This document shows positions 23,801 through 38,600 of a stretch of DNA of 64,000 nucleotides, piece by piece; the first letter of the stretch is position 1, and each line of letters starts with the position of its first letter. Under the pieces are notes generated by a model. That model worked only from the letters and a program-made list of their open reading frames with translations, made no database searches and was not told the origin of the DNA. Source of the stretch: Calliopsis andreniformis (taxonomy: Eukaryota; Arthropoda; Insecta; Hymenoptera; Andrenidae); the NCBI RefSeq assembly GCF_051401765.1, contig NW_027480438.1:4960001-5024000 (forward strand), given 5' to 3'. The position numbers were made by a program, and so were the translations under genes.

Positions 23801-26600
23801 CCTGAATCGTCAATCCTCAAATCCTCAATCGTCAGTCCTCAAACCTCAATCCTCAATACTCAATCCTCAATCCTTAATGCTCAATCGTCAGTCTTCAATC
23901 CTCAACACTCAATCTTCAATCCTCAATCTTCAATCCTCAACACTCAATCTTCAATCCTCAATCCTCAATCTTCAATCCTCAATACTCAATCTTCAATCCT
24001 CAATCCACAATCCTCAATCGTCAATCCTAAATCCCCAATCCTCTATCATCAACCCTCAATCCTCAATCCTCAATACTCAATCCTCAATCCTCAATCCTCA
24101 ATCCTCAGTCCTCAATCCTCAATCAACAATACTCAATCTTCAATAATCAATCCTCTATCCTCAATCCTCAATCCTCAATACTCAACCATAAATCCTCATT
24201 CATCAATCCTCAATACCCAATCCTCAATCTTCAATCCTCAATCCTTAATCCCCAATCCTCAATCCTCAATCCTCAGACCTCAAGCATCAAGACTCAACCC
24301 TCAGTCCTCGTCCTCAATCCACAACCCTCAATCCTCAATCCTCGATTTTCATTCATCAATATTCAACCTTCAAACCTCAATCCTCAATATTCAATCCTCA
24401 ATCCTCAATCCTCAACGTTCAATCCTCAATACCCAATTCTCAATCTCCAATCCTCAATTCTCAGTCTTCAATCCTCAATCCTCAACCCTCAATCCTCTTT
24501 CCTCAAACCTCAATCCTGAATCCTCAATCCTGGATCCTCAATCTTCAACACTCAGTCCTCAACAATCAGTTATCAATCCTCAATCCTCAATAGAATATCA
24601 TCAATTCACAGTTTTCAATACTCAGTACTCAATCCGCAATTTTTAAATCTCTATCCACAAACATCAATTCTCATCACTCAACCCTCAACACTCAGTCCTC
24701 AATGTTCAATCCTCAATACTCAATCTTCAATCCTCAATCCTCAATCCCCAATCCTCAATCCTCAATACTCAATACTCAATCCTCAATCCTCAATCCTGAA
24801 TCTTCAATCCTCAACACTCAATCTGCAATCCTCAATCCTCAATCCTCAATCCTCAACCCTCATTCTTCAATCTTCAATACCCAATCCTCAATCTTCAATC
24901 CTCAATACTCAATCCTCAATTCTCAATCCTCAATCCTCAATCCTCAGACCTCAAACATCAATATTCAACCCTCAGTCCTCGTCCTCAATCCACAAACCTC
25001 AATCCTCAATCCTCGATCTTCAATCATCAATGTTCAATACGCAATCCTCAATCCTCAATCCTCAATCCTCAATCCTCAATCCTCAATTCTGAAATCCTCT
25101 TATCCTCAATATTCAACACACAACCCTCAACCTTCAATCCTCAATACTCAACCATCAATCCTCAATTTTCAATCATCAATACTCAGTCTTCAATCCTCAA
25201 TCCTCAATCGTCCATCCTCAAGCCTCAATCCTCAATCCTCAATCTTCAATCCTCAATCCTCAACCCTCAATCCTCAGTCCTCAAACCTCAATTCCGAATC
25301 CTCAATCCTGAATCCTCAATCTTCATCCCTCAGTCCGCAACAATCAATTGTCAATCCTCAATCCTCACTAGAGAATCCTCAATTCACAGTTTTGAATATT
25401 CAATTCCCAATCTTCAATCTTCAAATCTCAATCCACAAACATCAATGCTCCTCACTCGGCCCTCAACACTCAGTCCTCAATCTTCTATCCTCAATCCTCA
25501 ATACTCAACCTTCAATCCTCAATACTCAATCTTCAATCCTCAATCCTCAATCTTCAATCCTCAATACTCAATCTTCAATCCTCAATCCTCAATCGTCAAT
25601 CCTAAATCCCCAATCCTCTATCATCAACCCTCAATCCTCAATACACAATCCTCAATCCTCAATCCTCAATCCTCAATCCTCAATCCTCAATTCTGAAATC
25701 CTCAATCCTCAATATTCAACACACAACCCTCAACCTTCAATCCTCAATACTCAACGATCAATCCTCAATTCTCAATACTCAATCGTCAGTCTTCAACCCT
25801 CAACACTCAATCTTCAATCCTCAATCCTCAATCTTCAAACCTCAATCCTCAATCTGCAATCCTCAATATTCAATCCTCAATACTCAATCTTCAATCCCCA
25901 ATACTCAACCCTAAAATCCTCAATCCTCAATATTCAACACACAACACTCAACCACCAATCCACAATACTCAACCATCAATGCTCAATTCTCAATACTCAA
26001 TCTTCAATCCTCAATTGCCAATTCTCAATCCTCAATCCTCAATCCTCAGTCTTCAAACCTCAACACTCAATCTTCAATCTTCAATCCTCAATCCTCAATC
26101 CTCAGTCCTCAATCCGCATTCCTCAGACCTCAATCCTGGACCCTCAGTCCTCATCCTCAATTCTCAATTCTAAATCCTCAATCCTCAATTCTCAACCTTC
26201 AATCCTCAATAATCAATCTCCAATCCTAGATCCTCAATTCCCAATCCTCAATCCTTAATCCTCAATCTTCAATCCTCAATCCCCAGTCCTCAATCTTCAA
26301 TCCTCAATCCTCTATCGTCAATCCTCAATCCTCAAACCTCAATCCTCAATCCTCAATCCTCAATCTTCAATCCTCAATACTCAATCTTCATTCCTCAATT
26401 CTCAATCCTCAATTTTCAATCCTGAATCCTCACTCATCAATCCTCAATCCTCAATCCTCAATCCTCATTCTTCAATCCTCAATCCTCAATCCTCAATCTG
26501 CAATCCTCAATACTCAATCCTCAATCCTGAATCGTCAATCCTCAAATCCTCAATCGTCAGTCCTCAAACATCAATCCTCAATACTCAATCCTCAATCCTC
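20900..26600. repeat. Cluster of M1-led duplications (spacings 810, 895 and 2,760 bp)
   Basis: M1 occurs four times here, starting at 20900, 21710, 22605 and 25365. Sequence after each M1 is shared for several hundred bases and then switches to different neighbours, so the copies are a mosaic rather than simple tandem units. M2 copies at 23143 and 23874 lie between. The equivalent region in the later large copy (52,692 to about 55,180) is about 3.2 kb shorter. It has only two M1 blocks and appears to join sequence like 21,950 to 22,860, and sequence like 23,290 to 25,610. Confidence 0.85.
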
Positions 26601-29485
26601 AATGCTCAGTCGTCAGTCTTCAATCCTCAACACTCAATCTTCAATCCTCAATCTTCAATCCTCAACACTCAATCTTCAATCCTCAATCCTCAATCTTCAA
26701 TCCTCAATACTCAATCTTCAATCCTCAATCCACAATCCTCAATCGTCAATCCTCAACCCTCAATCCTCAATCCTCAATCCTCAATCAACAATACTCAATC
26801 TTCAATAATCAATCCTCTATCCTCAATCCTCAATCCTCAATACTCAACCATAAATCCTCAATTCTCAATACTCAATAGAATCTCCTGAATTCTCTGGATT
26901 CAATGCCCAAACATCAATCCTCAACCCTCAGCCCTCATTCTCAATCCTCAATCCTCAATCCTCAATCCTCAATTTTCAATCCTCAATCCTCAACCCTCAG
27001 TCCTCATCCTCAATTCTCAATTCTCAATCCTCAACCCTCAATCCTCAATCTTCAATCCTCAATCCTCAATCCTGAATCCTCAATCCTCAATCATCAATCC
27101 TCAATCCTCAATCTTCAATCCTCAGTACTCAATCTTCATTCCTCAATTCTCAATCCTCAATTCTGAATCCTGAATCCTCACTCATCAATCCTCAATCCTC
27201 AATCCTCAATCCTCATTCTTCAATCCTCAATCCTCAATCCTCAATCTGCAATCCTCAATACTCAATCCTCAATCCTGAATCGTCAATCCTCAAATCCTCA
27301 ATCGTCAGTCCTTAAACATCAATCCTCAATACTCAATCCTCAATCCTCAATGCTCAATCGTCAGTCTTCAATCCTCAACACTCAATCTTCAATCCTCAAT
27401 CTTCAATCCTCAACACTCAATCTTCAATCCTCAATCCTCAATCTTCAATCCTCAATACTCAATCTTCAATCCTCAATCCTTAATCCTCAATCTCCAATCC
27501 TCAACCCCAGTCCTCAATCTTCAATCCTCAATCCTCTATCGTCAATCCTCAATCCTCAAACCTCAATCCTCAATCCTCAATCCTCAATCTTCAATCCTCA
27601 ATACTCAATCTTCATTCCTCAATTCTCAATCCTCAATTCTCAATCCTGAATCCTCACTCATCAATCCTCAATCCTCAATCCTCAATCCTCATTCTTCAAT
27701 CCTCAATCCTCAATACTCAATCTGCAATCCTCAATACTCAATCCTCAATCCTGAATCGTCAATCCTCAAATCCTCAATCGTCAGTCCTCAAACCTCAATC
27801 CTCAATACTCAATCCTCAATCCTCAATGCTCAATCGTCAGTCTTCAATCCTCAACACTCAATCTTCAATCCTCAATCTTCAATCCTCAACACTCAATCTT
27901 CAATCCTCAATCCTCAATCTTCAATCCTCAATACTCAATCTTCAATCCTCAATCCACAATCCTCAATCGTCAATCCTAAATCCCCAATCCTCTATCATCA
28001 ACTCTCAATCCTCAATCCTCAATACTCAATCCTCAATCCTCAATCGTCAATCCTCAATCCTCAATCCTCAATCAACAATACTCAATCTTCAATAATCAAT
28101 CCTCTATCCTCAATCCTCAATCCTCAATACTCAACCATAAATCCTCAATTCTCAATACTCAATAGAATCTCCTGAATTCTCTGGATTCAATGCCCAAACA
28201 TCAATCCTCAACCCTCAGCCCTCATTCTCAATCCTCAATCTTCAATCCTCAATCCTCAATTTTCAATCCTCAATCCTCAACCCTCAGTCCTCATCCTCGA
28301 TTCTCAATTCTCAATCCTCAATCCTCAATCCTCAATCTTCAATCCTCAATAATCAATCTCCAAACCTAGATCCCCAATCCCCAAACATCAATCCTTAATC
28401 CTCAATCTTCAATCCTCAATCCCCAGTCCTCAATCTTAAATCCTCAATGCTCAATCCTCAATCCTCAATCCTCAATCCGCAGTCCGCAATCTTCAATCCT
28501 CAATACTCAATCTTCAATCCTAGATCATCAACCCTGAAATCCTCGATCCTCAACATTCAACACACAACCCTCAACCTTCAATCCTCAATACTCAAACATC
28601 AATCCTCAATTCTCAATACTCAATCATCAGTCTTCAATCCTCAATACTCAATCTTCAATGCTCAATCATCAATCCTCAATCCTCAATCCTCAATCCCCAC
28701 TCATCAATCCTCAATCCTCAATCCTCAATCCTCATTCTTCAATCCTCAATCCTCAATCCTCAATCTGCAATCCTCAATACTCAATCCTCAATCCTCAATC
28801 GTCAATCCTCAAACCCCAATCCTCTATCATCAATACTCAATCCTCAATCCTCAATCCTCAATCCTCAATCCTCAATCTTCAATCCTCAGTACTCTATCTT
28901 CTATCTGCAATCCTCAATCCTCAATCCTCAATCCGCAATCCGCAATCTTCAATCCTCAATCCTCAATCCTCAATCCTCAATATTCAATCCTCAATCCTCG
29001 ATCCTCAATTGTCAATTCTCAATCCTCAATCCTCAATCCTCAGACCTCAAACGTCAATACCCAACCCTCAGTCCACGTCATCAATCCTCAATTCTCAATC
29101 CTCAATCCTCAATCCTCAATCCTCAATCTTCAATCCTCAATACTCAATCTTCAATCCTCAATCCTCAATCCTCAATCCTCAATCCTCAATACTCAATCGT
29201 CAGTCTTCAATCCTCAACACTCAATCTTCAATCCACAATCCCCAATCCTCAATTCTCAATCCTCACTCTTCAAGCCTCAATACCCAATCCTCAATATTCA
29301 ATCCTCGATCCTCAATCCTCACTTCTCAATCCTCAATAGTCAGTCCTCGGTCCTCAAACATCAACCCTCAACTCTCAGCCCTCAACACTCAATCTTCAAT
29401 CCTCAATCCCCAATCCTCAATCCTCAATCCTCACTCTTCAATCCTCAATACCCAATCCTCAATATTCAATCCTCGATCCTCAATC
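26600..29485. repeat. M2/M3-rich satellite segment
   Basis: Three M2 copies (26599, 27347 and 27823) and two M3 copies (26844 and 28131) alternate here. The segment matches 55,184-58,077 at an offset of 28,585 bp, changing to 28,592 bp after one additional heptamer near 55,790. It also matches 59,512-62,405, because that later region is itself duplicated. After about 29,485 the similarity stops abruptly. No coding or RNA signal is visible. Confidence 0.87.
26844..26934. repeat. Marker block M3 (13 heptamers, contains GAATTC), first of 6 copies
   Basis: This in-phase block includes TCAACCA, TAAATCC, TCAATAG, AATCTCC, TGAATTC, TCTGGAT, TCAATGC and CCAAACA, and ends at TCAGCCC. A 6-nt unit, TCATTC, follows at 26935-26940. 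Further copies start at 28131, 55429, 56723, 59757 and 61051. A looser version with AATATCC in place of AATCTCC recurs, for example near 235, 7,875, 29,600, 30,265 and 31,315. The GAATTC is 26887-26892 in this copy. I see no gene or regulatory signal in it. Confidence 0.9.
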
Positions 29486-31600
29486 CTCAATCCTCAATCC
29501 TCAATCCTCAATCAGCGATACTCAATCTTCAATAATCAGTCCTCTATCCTCAATCCTCAATCCCCAATACTCAACCATCGATCCTCAATTCTCAATACTC
29601 AATAGAATATCCTGAAATCTCAGGATTCAATGCTCAAACATCAATCCTCAACCCTCAGCCCTCATTCTCAAACCTCAACCCTCAATCCTCAGTCCTCAAT
29701 CCTCAATCCCCAATCCTCAATCTACAATCCTCAAGCCTCAATCCTCAATCCTCAATCCTCAATCTTCAGTCCTCGATACTCAATCTTCAATCCTCAATCC
29801 TCAATCCTTAATCCTCAATCCTCAATACTCAATCCTCAAAGTTCTAAACACAACCCACAACCATCAATCCTCAATACTCAACCGTCAATCCTCAATTCTC
29901 AATACTCAATAGAGTATCCTGAATTCTCATGTTTCAATACTCAATCCACAATACTCAATAATCAAATCTCAATCGTCAAACATCAATTCTCAACACTCAA
30001 TCCTCAACACTCAGTCCTCAATGTTTAATCCTCAATCCTCAATTCTCAATCTTCGATCCTCAATACTGAATCTTCAATCCTAAATACTCAATCCTCAATC
30101 ATCAATCCTCAATCCTTAATCCTCAATCTTCAATCCTCAGTCCCCAATCCTCAATCCTCAATCCTCAATCCTCAATCCTCAATCCTCAATCGTCAATAAT
30201 CAACACACAGCCCTCAACCATCAATCCTCAATACTCAACCATCAATACTCAATTCTCAATACTCAATAGAATATCCTGAATTCTCATGTTTCAATACTCA
30301 ATCCACAATATTCAATAACAAATCTCTATCCTCAAATATCAATTCTCAACACTCAATCCTCAACACTCAGTCCTCTCTCTTCAATCTTCCATCATCAATC
30401 CTCTATACTCAAGCGTCAAACCACAATCCTCAATCCTCAACCCTCAGCCCTCATTCTCAATCCTCAATCCTCAATCCTCAATCTTCTATCTTCAATCCCC
30501 AATCCTCTATCATCAATCCTCAATTCTCAATCCTCAATCCTCAATCCTCAATCCTCAATCTTCAATCCTCAATACTCAATCTTCAATCTTCAATCCTCAA
30601 TTCTCAATCCTCAATCCTCAATCCTCAATCCTCTATCTTCAATCCTCAACACTCAATCTTCAATCCTCAATTCCCAGTCCTCAATCCCCAATCATCATTC
30701 ATCAATCCTCAATACCCAATCCTCAATCTTCCATCCTCAATCCTCAATCCTCAATTCTCAATCCTCAATCCTCAATCCTCAACCCTCAATCCTCAGTCCT
30801 CAAACCTCAATTCCGAATCCTCAATCCTGAATCCTCAATCTTCACCCCTCAGTCCGCAACAATCAATTGTGAATCCTCAATCCTCAATAGAATATCCTCA
30901 ATTCACAGTTTTCAATACCCTATCCCCAACCTTCAATCTTCAAATCTAAATCCACAAACATCAATTCTCATCACTCAACCCTCAACACTCAGTCCTCAAT
31001 CTTCAATCCTCAATCCTCAATCCTCAATCGTCAATCCTCAATCCCCAATTCTCTATCATCAATCCTCAATCCTCAATCCTCAATCCTCAATCCTCAATCC
31101 TCAGCCTTCAATCCTCAATACTCAATCTTCAATCTTCAATCCTCAATCCTCAATCCTCAATCCTCAATCCGCTATCCTCAATCTTCAATACTCAATACTC
31201 AATCATCAATCCTCAATCCTCAATCCTGAAATCCTCAACCCTCAATATTCAACACACAACCCTCAACCTTCAATCCTCAATACTCAACCATCAATCCTCA
31301 ATTCTCAATGCTCAATAGAATATCCTGAATTCTCTGTTTTCAATACTCAATACTCAACCTTCAATCATCAAGTCTCCAACCACAAACATCAATTCTGATC
31401 ACTCAACCCTCAACACTCAGTCCTCAATGTTCAACCCGCAGTCCTCAATACTCAATCCTCAGTCCTCAGTCCTCAATCTTCAATACTCAATCCTCAATCC
31501 TATAATCCTCAATCCTCAATATTCAACACACAACCCTCAAACATCAATCCTCAATACTCAACCATCAATCCTCAATTCTCAATAGTCAATAAAATATCCT
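29486..31600. repeat. Most divergent part of the array
   Basis: This stretch still parses into heptamers but has fewer long perfect runs and no strict M1, M2 or M3 block. It carries several AATAGAATATCC-type blocks followed by TGAATTC or TGAAATC (near 29,600, 30,265 and 31,315). It also has unusual units such as TCAAAGT near 29,838. I found no long near-identical partner elsewhere in the window, although short blocks resemble other parts. No gene, promoter or RNA can be supported. Confidence 0.75.
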
Positions 31601-32690
31601 GAATTCTCAGTTTTCAATCCTCAATCCTCAATCGTCCATCCTCAAGCCTCAATCCTCAATCCTCAATCTTCAATCCTCAAGCCTCAACCCTCAATCCTCA
31701 GCCCTCAAACCTCAATTCCGAAACCTCAATCCTGAATCCTCAATCTTCATCCCTCAGTCCGCAACAATCAATTGTCAATCCTCAATCCTCACTAGAGAAT
31801 CCTCAATTCACAGTTTTGAATATTCAATCCCCAATCTTCAATCTTCAAATCTCAATCCACAAACATCAATGCTCCTCACTCGGCCCTCAACACTCAGTCC
31901 TCAATCTTCTATCCTCAATCCTCAATACTCAATCTTCAATCCTCAATACTCAATCTTCAATCCTCAATCCTCAATACTCAATCCTCAATCCTCAATCCCC
32001 AGTCCTCAATCTTAAATCCTCAATCCTCAACACTCAATCCTCAATCCTCAATCTTCAATCATCAATACTCAATCTTCAATCCTCAATCCTCAACCCTCAA
32101 TCCTCAATCCTCAATTCTCAATCCTCAATACTCAGTCGTCAATCGTCAATCCTCAATCCCCAATCCTAAATCTTCAATCCTCAATACTCAATCCTCAATC
32201 CTCAATCCTCAATCCTCAATCTTCAATCCTCAATACTCAATCTTCAATCCTCAATCCTCAATCCTCAATACTCAATACTCAATCCTCAATCCTCAATCCT
32301 CAATCTTCAATCCTCAATACTCAATCTGCAATCCTCCATCCTCAATCGTCAATCCTCAACCCTCATTCTTCAATCTTCAACACCCAATCCTCAATCTTCA
32401 ATCGTCAATACTCAATCCTCAATTCTCAATCCTCAATCCTCAATCCTCAGACCTCAAACATCAATATTCAACCCTCAGTCCTGGTCCTCAATCCACAAAC
32501 CTCAATCCTCAATCCTCGATCTTCAATCATCAATATTCAATACTCAATCCTCAATCCTCAATCCTCAATCCTCAATCCTCAATCCTCAATCCTCAATCCT
32601 CAATCCTCAATCTTCTATCTTCAATCCTCAACACTCAATCTTCAATCCTCAATCCTCAGTCCTCAAACCTCAATTCTGAATCCTCAATCC
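31600..32690. repeat. Partial superunit copy with M1
   Basis: From about 31,600 the order of variant heptamers follows bases 240-1,260, with M1 at 31789-31900. It continues to the run of consensus units near 32,545, then switches to a different neighbour near 32,610. The frame opened by the M1 TTG here is shorter than in its homologues because TAA replaces CAA at about 32,167. This is a single-base difference with no sign of coding constraint. Confidence 0.85.
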
Positions 32691-35600
32691 TGAATCCTCA
32701 ATCTTCAATCCTCAGACCTCAACCATCAATGCTAAATTCTCAATACTCAACAAAATATCCAGAATTCTCAGTTTTCAATACTCAATCCCCAATCTTCAAT
32801 TTTCAAATCTCAATCCACAAACATCAATTCTCATCACTCAAACCTCAACACTCGGTCCTCAGTCTTCAATCCTCAATCCATAATACTCAAACGTCAAACC
32901 TCAATCCCGAATCCTCTATCATCAATATTCAATCCTCAATCCTCAATCCTCAATCCTCAATCCTCAACCTTCAATCCTCAAAACTCAATCTTCAATCTTC
33001 AATCCTCAATCCTCAATCCTCAATCCTCAATCCGCAATCCTCAATCTTCAATCCTCAACACACAATCTTCAATCCTCAATCCTCAATCTTCAATTCTCTA
33101 TCTTCGATACTCAATACTGAATCTTCAATCCTCAATTCTCAATTTTCAATTCTCAATCCTCAACCCTCAGTTATCGTCCTCAATTCTCAATTCTCAATCC
33201 TCAATCCTCAATCCACAATCTTCAATCCTCAATAATCTATCTCCAATCCTAGATCCCCAATCCCCAATCCTCAATCGTTAATCCTCAATCTTCAATCCTC
33301 AATCCCCAGTCCTCAATCTTAAATCCTCAATCCTCAACACTCAATCCTCAATCCTCAATCCTCAACCTTCAATCATCAATACTCAATCTTCAATCCTCAT
33401 TCCTCAATCCTCAATCCCCAATCCTCAATCCCCAATATTCAATACACAACCCTCAACCATCAATCCTCAATACTGAATCATCAATCCTCAATTCTCAATA
33501 GTCAATAGAATATCCTGAATTCTCAGTTTTCAATCCTCAATCCTCAATCGTCCATCCTCAAGCCTCAATCCTCAATTCTCGATCTTCAATCCTCAAGCCT
33601 CAACCCTCAATCCTCAGTCCTCAAACCTCAATTCCGAAACCTCACTCCTGAATCCTCAATCTTCATCCCTCAGTCCGCAACAATCAATTGTCAATCCTCA
33701 ATCCTCACTAGAGAATCCTCAATTCACAGTTTTGAATATTCAATCCCCAATCTTCAATCTTCAAATCTCAATCCACAAACATCAATGCTCCTCACTCGGC
33801 CCTCAACACTCAGTCCTCAATCTTCTATCCTCAATCCTCAATACTCAATCTTCAATCCTCAATACTCAATCTTCAATCCTCAATCCTCAATACTCAATCC
33901 TCAATCCTCAATCCCCAGTCCTCAATCTTAAATCCTCAATCCTCAACACTCAATCCTCAATCCTCAATCTTCAATCATCAATACTCAATCTTCAATCCAC
34001 AATCCTCAACCCTCAATCCTCAATCCTCAATTCTCAATCCTCAATACTCAGTCGTCAATCGTCAATCCTCAATCCCCAATCCTCAATCTTCAATCCTCAA
34101 TACTCAATCCTCAATCCTCAATCCTCAATCCTCAATCTTCAATCCTCAATACTCAATCTTCAATCCTCAATCCTCAATCCTCAATACTCAATACTCAATC
34201 CTCAATCCTCAATCCTCAATCTTCAATCCTCAATACTCAATCTGCAATCCTCCATCCTCAATCGTCAATCCTCAACCCTCATTCTTCAATCTTCAACACC
34301 CAATCCTCAATCTTCAATCCTCAATACTCAATCCTCAATTCTCAATCCTCAATCCTCAATCCTCAGACCTCAAACATCAATATTCAACCCTCAGTCCTGG
34401 TCCTCAATCCACAAACCTCAATCCTCAATCCTCGATCTTCAATCATCAATATTCAATACTCAATCCTCAATCCTCAATCCTCAATCCTCAATCCTCAATC
34501 CTCAATCCTCAATCCTCAATCCTCAATCCTCAATCTTCAATCCTCAATCCTCAATCCTGAATCCTCAATCCTCAATCATCAATCCTCAACACTCAATCTT
34601 CAATCCTCAATCCTCAATCTTCAATCCTCAATACTCAATCTTCAATCCCCAATCCTTAATACTCAATCCTCAATCCTCATTCATCAATCCTCAATACGCA
34701 ATCCTCAATCTTCAATCCTCAATCCTCAATCCGCAATCCTCAATCCTCAATCCTGAGACCTCAAGCATCAAGACTCAACCCTCAGTCCTCGTCCTCAATC
34801 CACAACCCTCAATCCTCAATCCTCGATTTTCATTCATCAATATTCAACCTTCAAACCTCAATCCTCAATACTCAATCCTCAATCCTCAATCCTCAACGTT
34901 CAATCCTCAATACCCAATTCTCAATCTCCAATCCTCAATTCTCAGTCTTCAATCCTCAATCCTCAATCCTCAATCCTCTGTCCTCAATAATCTATCTCCA
35001 ATCCTAGATCCCCAATCCCCAATCCTCAATCCTTAATCCTCAATCTTCAATCCCCAATCCCCAGTCCTCAATCTTAAATCCTCAATCCTCAACACTCAAT
35101 CCTCAATCCTCAATCTTCAATCATCAATACTCAATCTTCAATCCTCAATCCTCAACCCTCAATCCTCAATCCTCAATTCTCAATCCTCAATACTCAGTCG
35201 TCAATCGTCAATCCTCAATCCCCAATCCTCAATCTTCAATCCTCAATCTTCAATCCTCAATACTCAATCTTCAATCCTCAATCCTCAATCCTCAATCCTC
35301 AATACTCAATCCTCAATCCTCAATCCTCAATCTTCAATCCTCAATACTCAATCTGCAATCCTCAATCCTCAATCCTCAATCCTCAACCCTCATTCTTCAA
35401 TCTTCAATACCCAATCCTCAATCTTCAATCCTCAATACTCAATCCTCAATTCTCAATCCTCAATCCTCAATCCTCAGACCTCAAACATCAATATTCAACC
35501 CTCAGTCCTCGTCCTCAATCCACAAACCTCAATCCTCAATCCTCGATCTTCAATCATCAATATTCAATACTCAATCCTCAATCCTCAATCCTCAATCCTC

Positions 35601-38600
35601 AATCCTCAATCCTCAATCCTCAATCCTCAATCCTCAATCTTCAATCCTCAATACTCAATCTTCAATCCCCAATCCTTAATACTCAATCCTCAATCCTCAA
35701 TCGTCAATCCTCAAACCGCAATCCTCTATCATCAATACTCAATCTTCAATCCTCAATACTCAATCCTCAATTCTCAATCCTCAATCCTCAATCCTCAGAC
35801 CTCAAACATCAATATTCAACCCTCAGTCCTCGTCCTCAATCCACAAACCTCAATCCTCAATCCTCGATCTTCAATCATCAATATTCAATACTCAATCCTC
35901 AATCCTCAATCCTGAATCCTCAATCTTCAATCCTCAGACCTCAACCATCAATGCTAAATTCTCAATACTCAACAAAATATCCAGAATTCTCAGTTTTCAA
36001 TACTCAATCCCCAATCTTCAATTTTCAAATCTCAATCCACAAACATCAATTCTCATCACTCAAACCTCAACACTCGGTCCTCAATCTTCAATCCTCAATC
36101 CATAATACTCAAACGTCAAACCTCAATCCCGAATCCTCTATCATCAATATTCAATCCTCAATCCTCAATCCTCAATCCTCAATCCTCAACCTTCAATCCT
36201 CAAAACTCAATCTTCAATCTTCAATCCTCAATCCTCAATCCTCAATCCTCAATCCGCAATCCTCAATCTTCAATCCTCAACACACAATCTTCAATCCTCA
36301 ATCCTCAATCTTCAATTCTCTATCTTCGATACTCAATACTGAATCTTCAATCCTCAATTCTCAATTTTCAATTCTCAATCCTCAACCCTCAGTTATCGTC
36401 CTCAATTCTCAATTCTCAATCCTCAATCCTCAATCCACAATCTTCAATCCTCAATAATCTATCTCCAATCCTAGATCCCCAATCCCCAATCCTCAATCGT
36501 TAATCCTCAATCTTCAATCCTCAATCCCCAGTCCTCAATCTTAAATCCTCAATCCTCAACACTCAATCCTCAATCCTCAATCCTCAACCTTCAATCATCA
36601 ATACTCAATCTTCAATCCTCATTCCTCAATCCTCAATCCCCAATCCTCAATCCCCAATATTCAATACACAACCCTCAACCATCAATCCTCAATACTGAAT
36701 CATCAATCCTCAATTCTCAATAGTCAATAGAATATCCTGAATTCTCAGTTTTCAATCCTCAATCCTCAATCGTCCATCCTCAAGCCTCAATCCTCAATTC
36801 TCGATCTTCAATCCTCAAGCCTCAACCCTCAATCCTCAGTCCTCAAACCTCAATTCCGAAACCTCACTCCTGAATCCTCAATCTTCATCCCTCAGTCCGC
36901 AACAATCAATTGTCAATCCTCAATCCTCACTAGAGAATCCTCAATTCACAGTTTTGAATATTCAATCCCCAATCTTCAATCTTCAAATCTCAATCCACAA
37001 ACATCAATGCTCCTCACTCGGCCCTCAACACTCAGTCCTCAATCTTCTATCCTCAATCCTCAATACTCAATCTTCAATCCTCAATACTCAATCTTCAATC
37101 CTCAATCCTCAATACTCAATCCTCAATCCTCAATCCCCAGTCCTCAATCTTAAATCCTCAATCCTCAACACTCAATCCTCAATCCTCAATCTTCAATCAT
37201 CAATACTCAATCTTCAATCCACAATCCTCAACCCTCAATCCTCAATCCTCAATTCTCAATCCTCAATACTCAGTCGTCAATCGTCAATCCTCAATCCCCA
37301 ATCCTCAATCTTCAATCCTCAATACTCAATCCTCAATCCTCAATCCTCAATCCTCAATCTTCAATCCTCAATACTCAATCTTCAATCCTCAATCCTCAAT
37401 CCTCAATACTCAATACTCAATCCTCAATCCTCAATCCTCAATCTTCAATCCTCAATACTCAATCTGCAATCCTCCATCCTCAATCGTCAATCCTCAACCC
37501 TCATTCTTCAATCTTCAACACCCAATCCTCAATCTTCAATCCTCAATACTCAATCCTCAATTCTCAATCCTCAATCCTCAATCCTCAGACCTCAAACATC
37601 AATATTCAACCCTCAGTCCTGGTCCTCAATCCACAAACCTCAATCCTCAATCCTCGATCTTCAATCATCAATATTCAATACTCAATCCTCAATCCTCAAT
37701 CCTCAATCCTCAATCCTCAATCCTCAATCCTCAATCCTCAATCCTCAATCCTCAATCTTCAATCCTCAATCCTCAATCCTGAATCCTCAATCCTCAATCA
37801 TCAATCCTCAACACTCAATCTTCAATCCTCAATCCTCAATCTTCAATCCTCAATACTCAATCTTCAATCCCCAATCCTTAATACTCAATCCTCAATCCTC
37901 ATTCATCAATCCTCAATACGCAATCCTCAATCTTCAATCCTCAATCCTCAATCCGCAATCCTCAATCCTCAATCCTGAGACCTCAAGCATCAAGACTCAA
38001 CCCTCAGTCCTCGTCCTCAATCCACAACCCTCAATCCTCAATCCTCGATTTTCATTCATCAATATTCAACCTTCAAACCTCAATCCTCAATACTCAATCC
38101 TCAATCCTCAATCCTCAACGTTCAATCCTCAATACCCAATTCTCAATCTCCAATCCTCAATTCTCAGTCTTCAATCCTCAATCCTCAATCCTCAATCCTC
38201 TGTCCTCAATAATCTATCTCCAATCCTAGATCCCCAATCCCCAATCCTCAATCCTTAATCCTCAATCTTCAATCCCCAATCCCCAGTCCTCAATCTTAAA
38301 TCCTCAATCCTCAACACTCAATCCTCAATCCTCAATCTTCAATCATCAATACTCAATCTTCAATCCTCAATCCTCAACCCTCAATCCTCAATCCTCAATT
38401 CTCAATCCTCAATACTCAGTCGTCAATCGTCAATCCTCAATCCCCAATCCTCAATCTTCAATCCTCAATCTTCAATCCTCAATACTCAATCTTCAATCCT
38501 CAATCCTCAATCCTCAATCCTCAATACTCAATCCTCAATCCTCAATCCTCAATCTTCAATCCTCAATACTCAATCTGCAATCCTCAATCCTCAATCCTCA

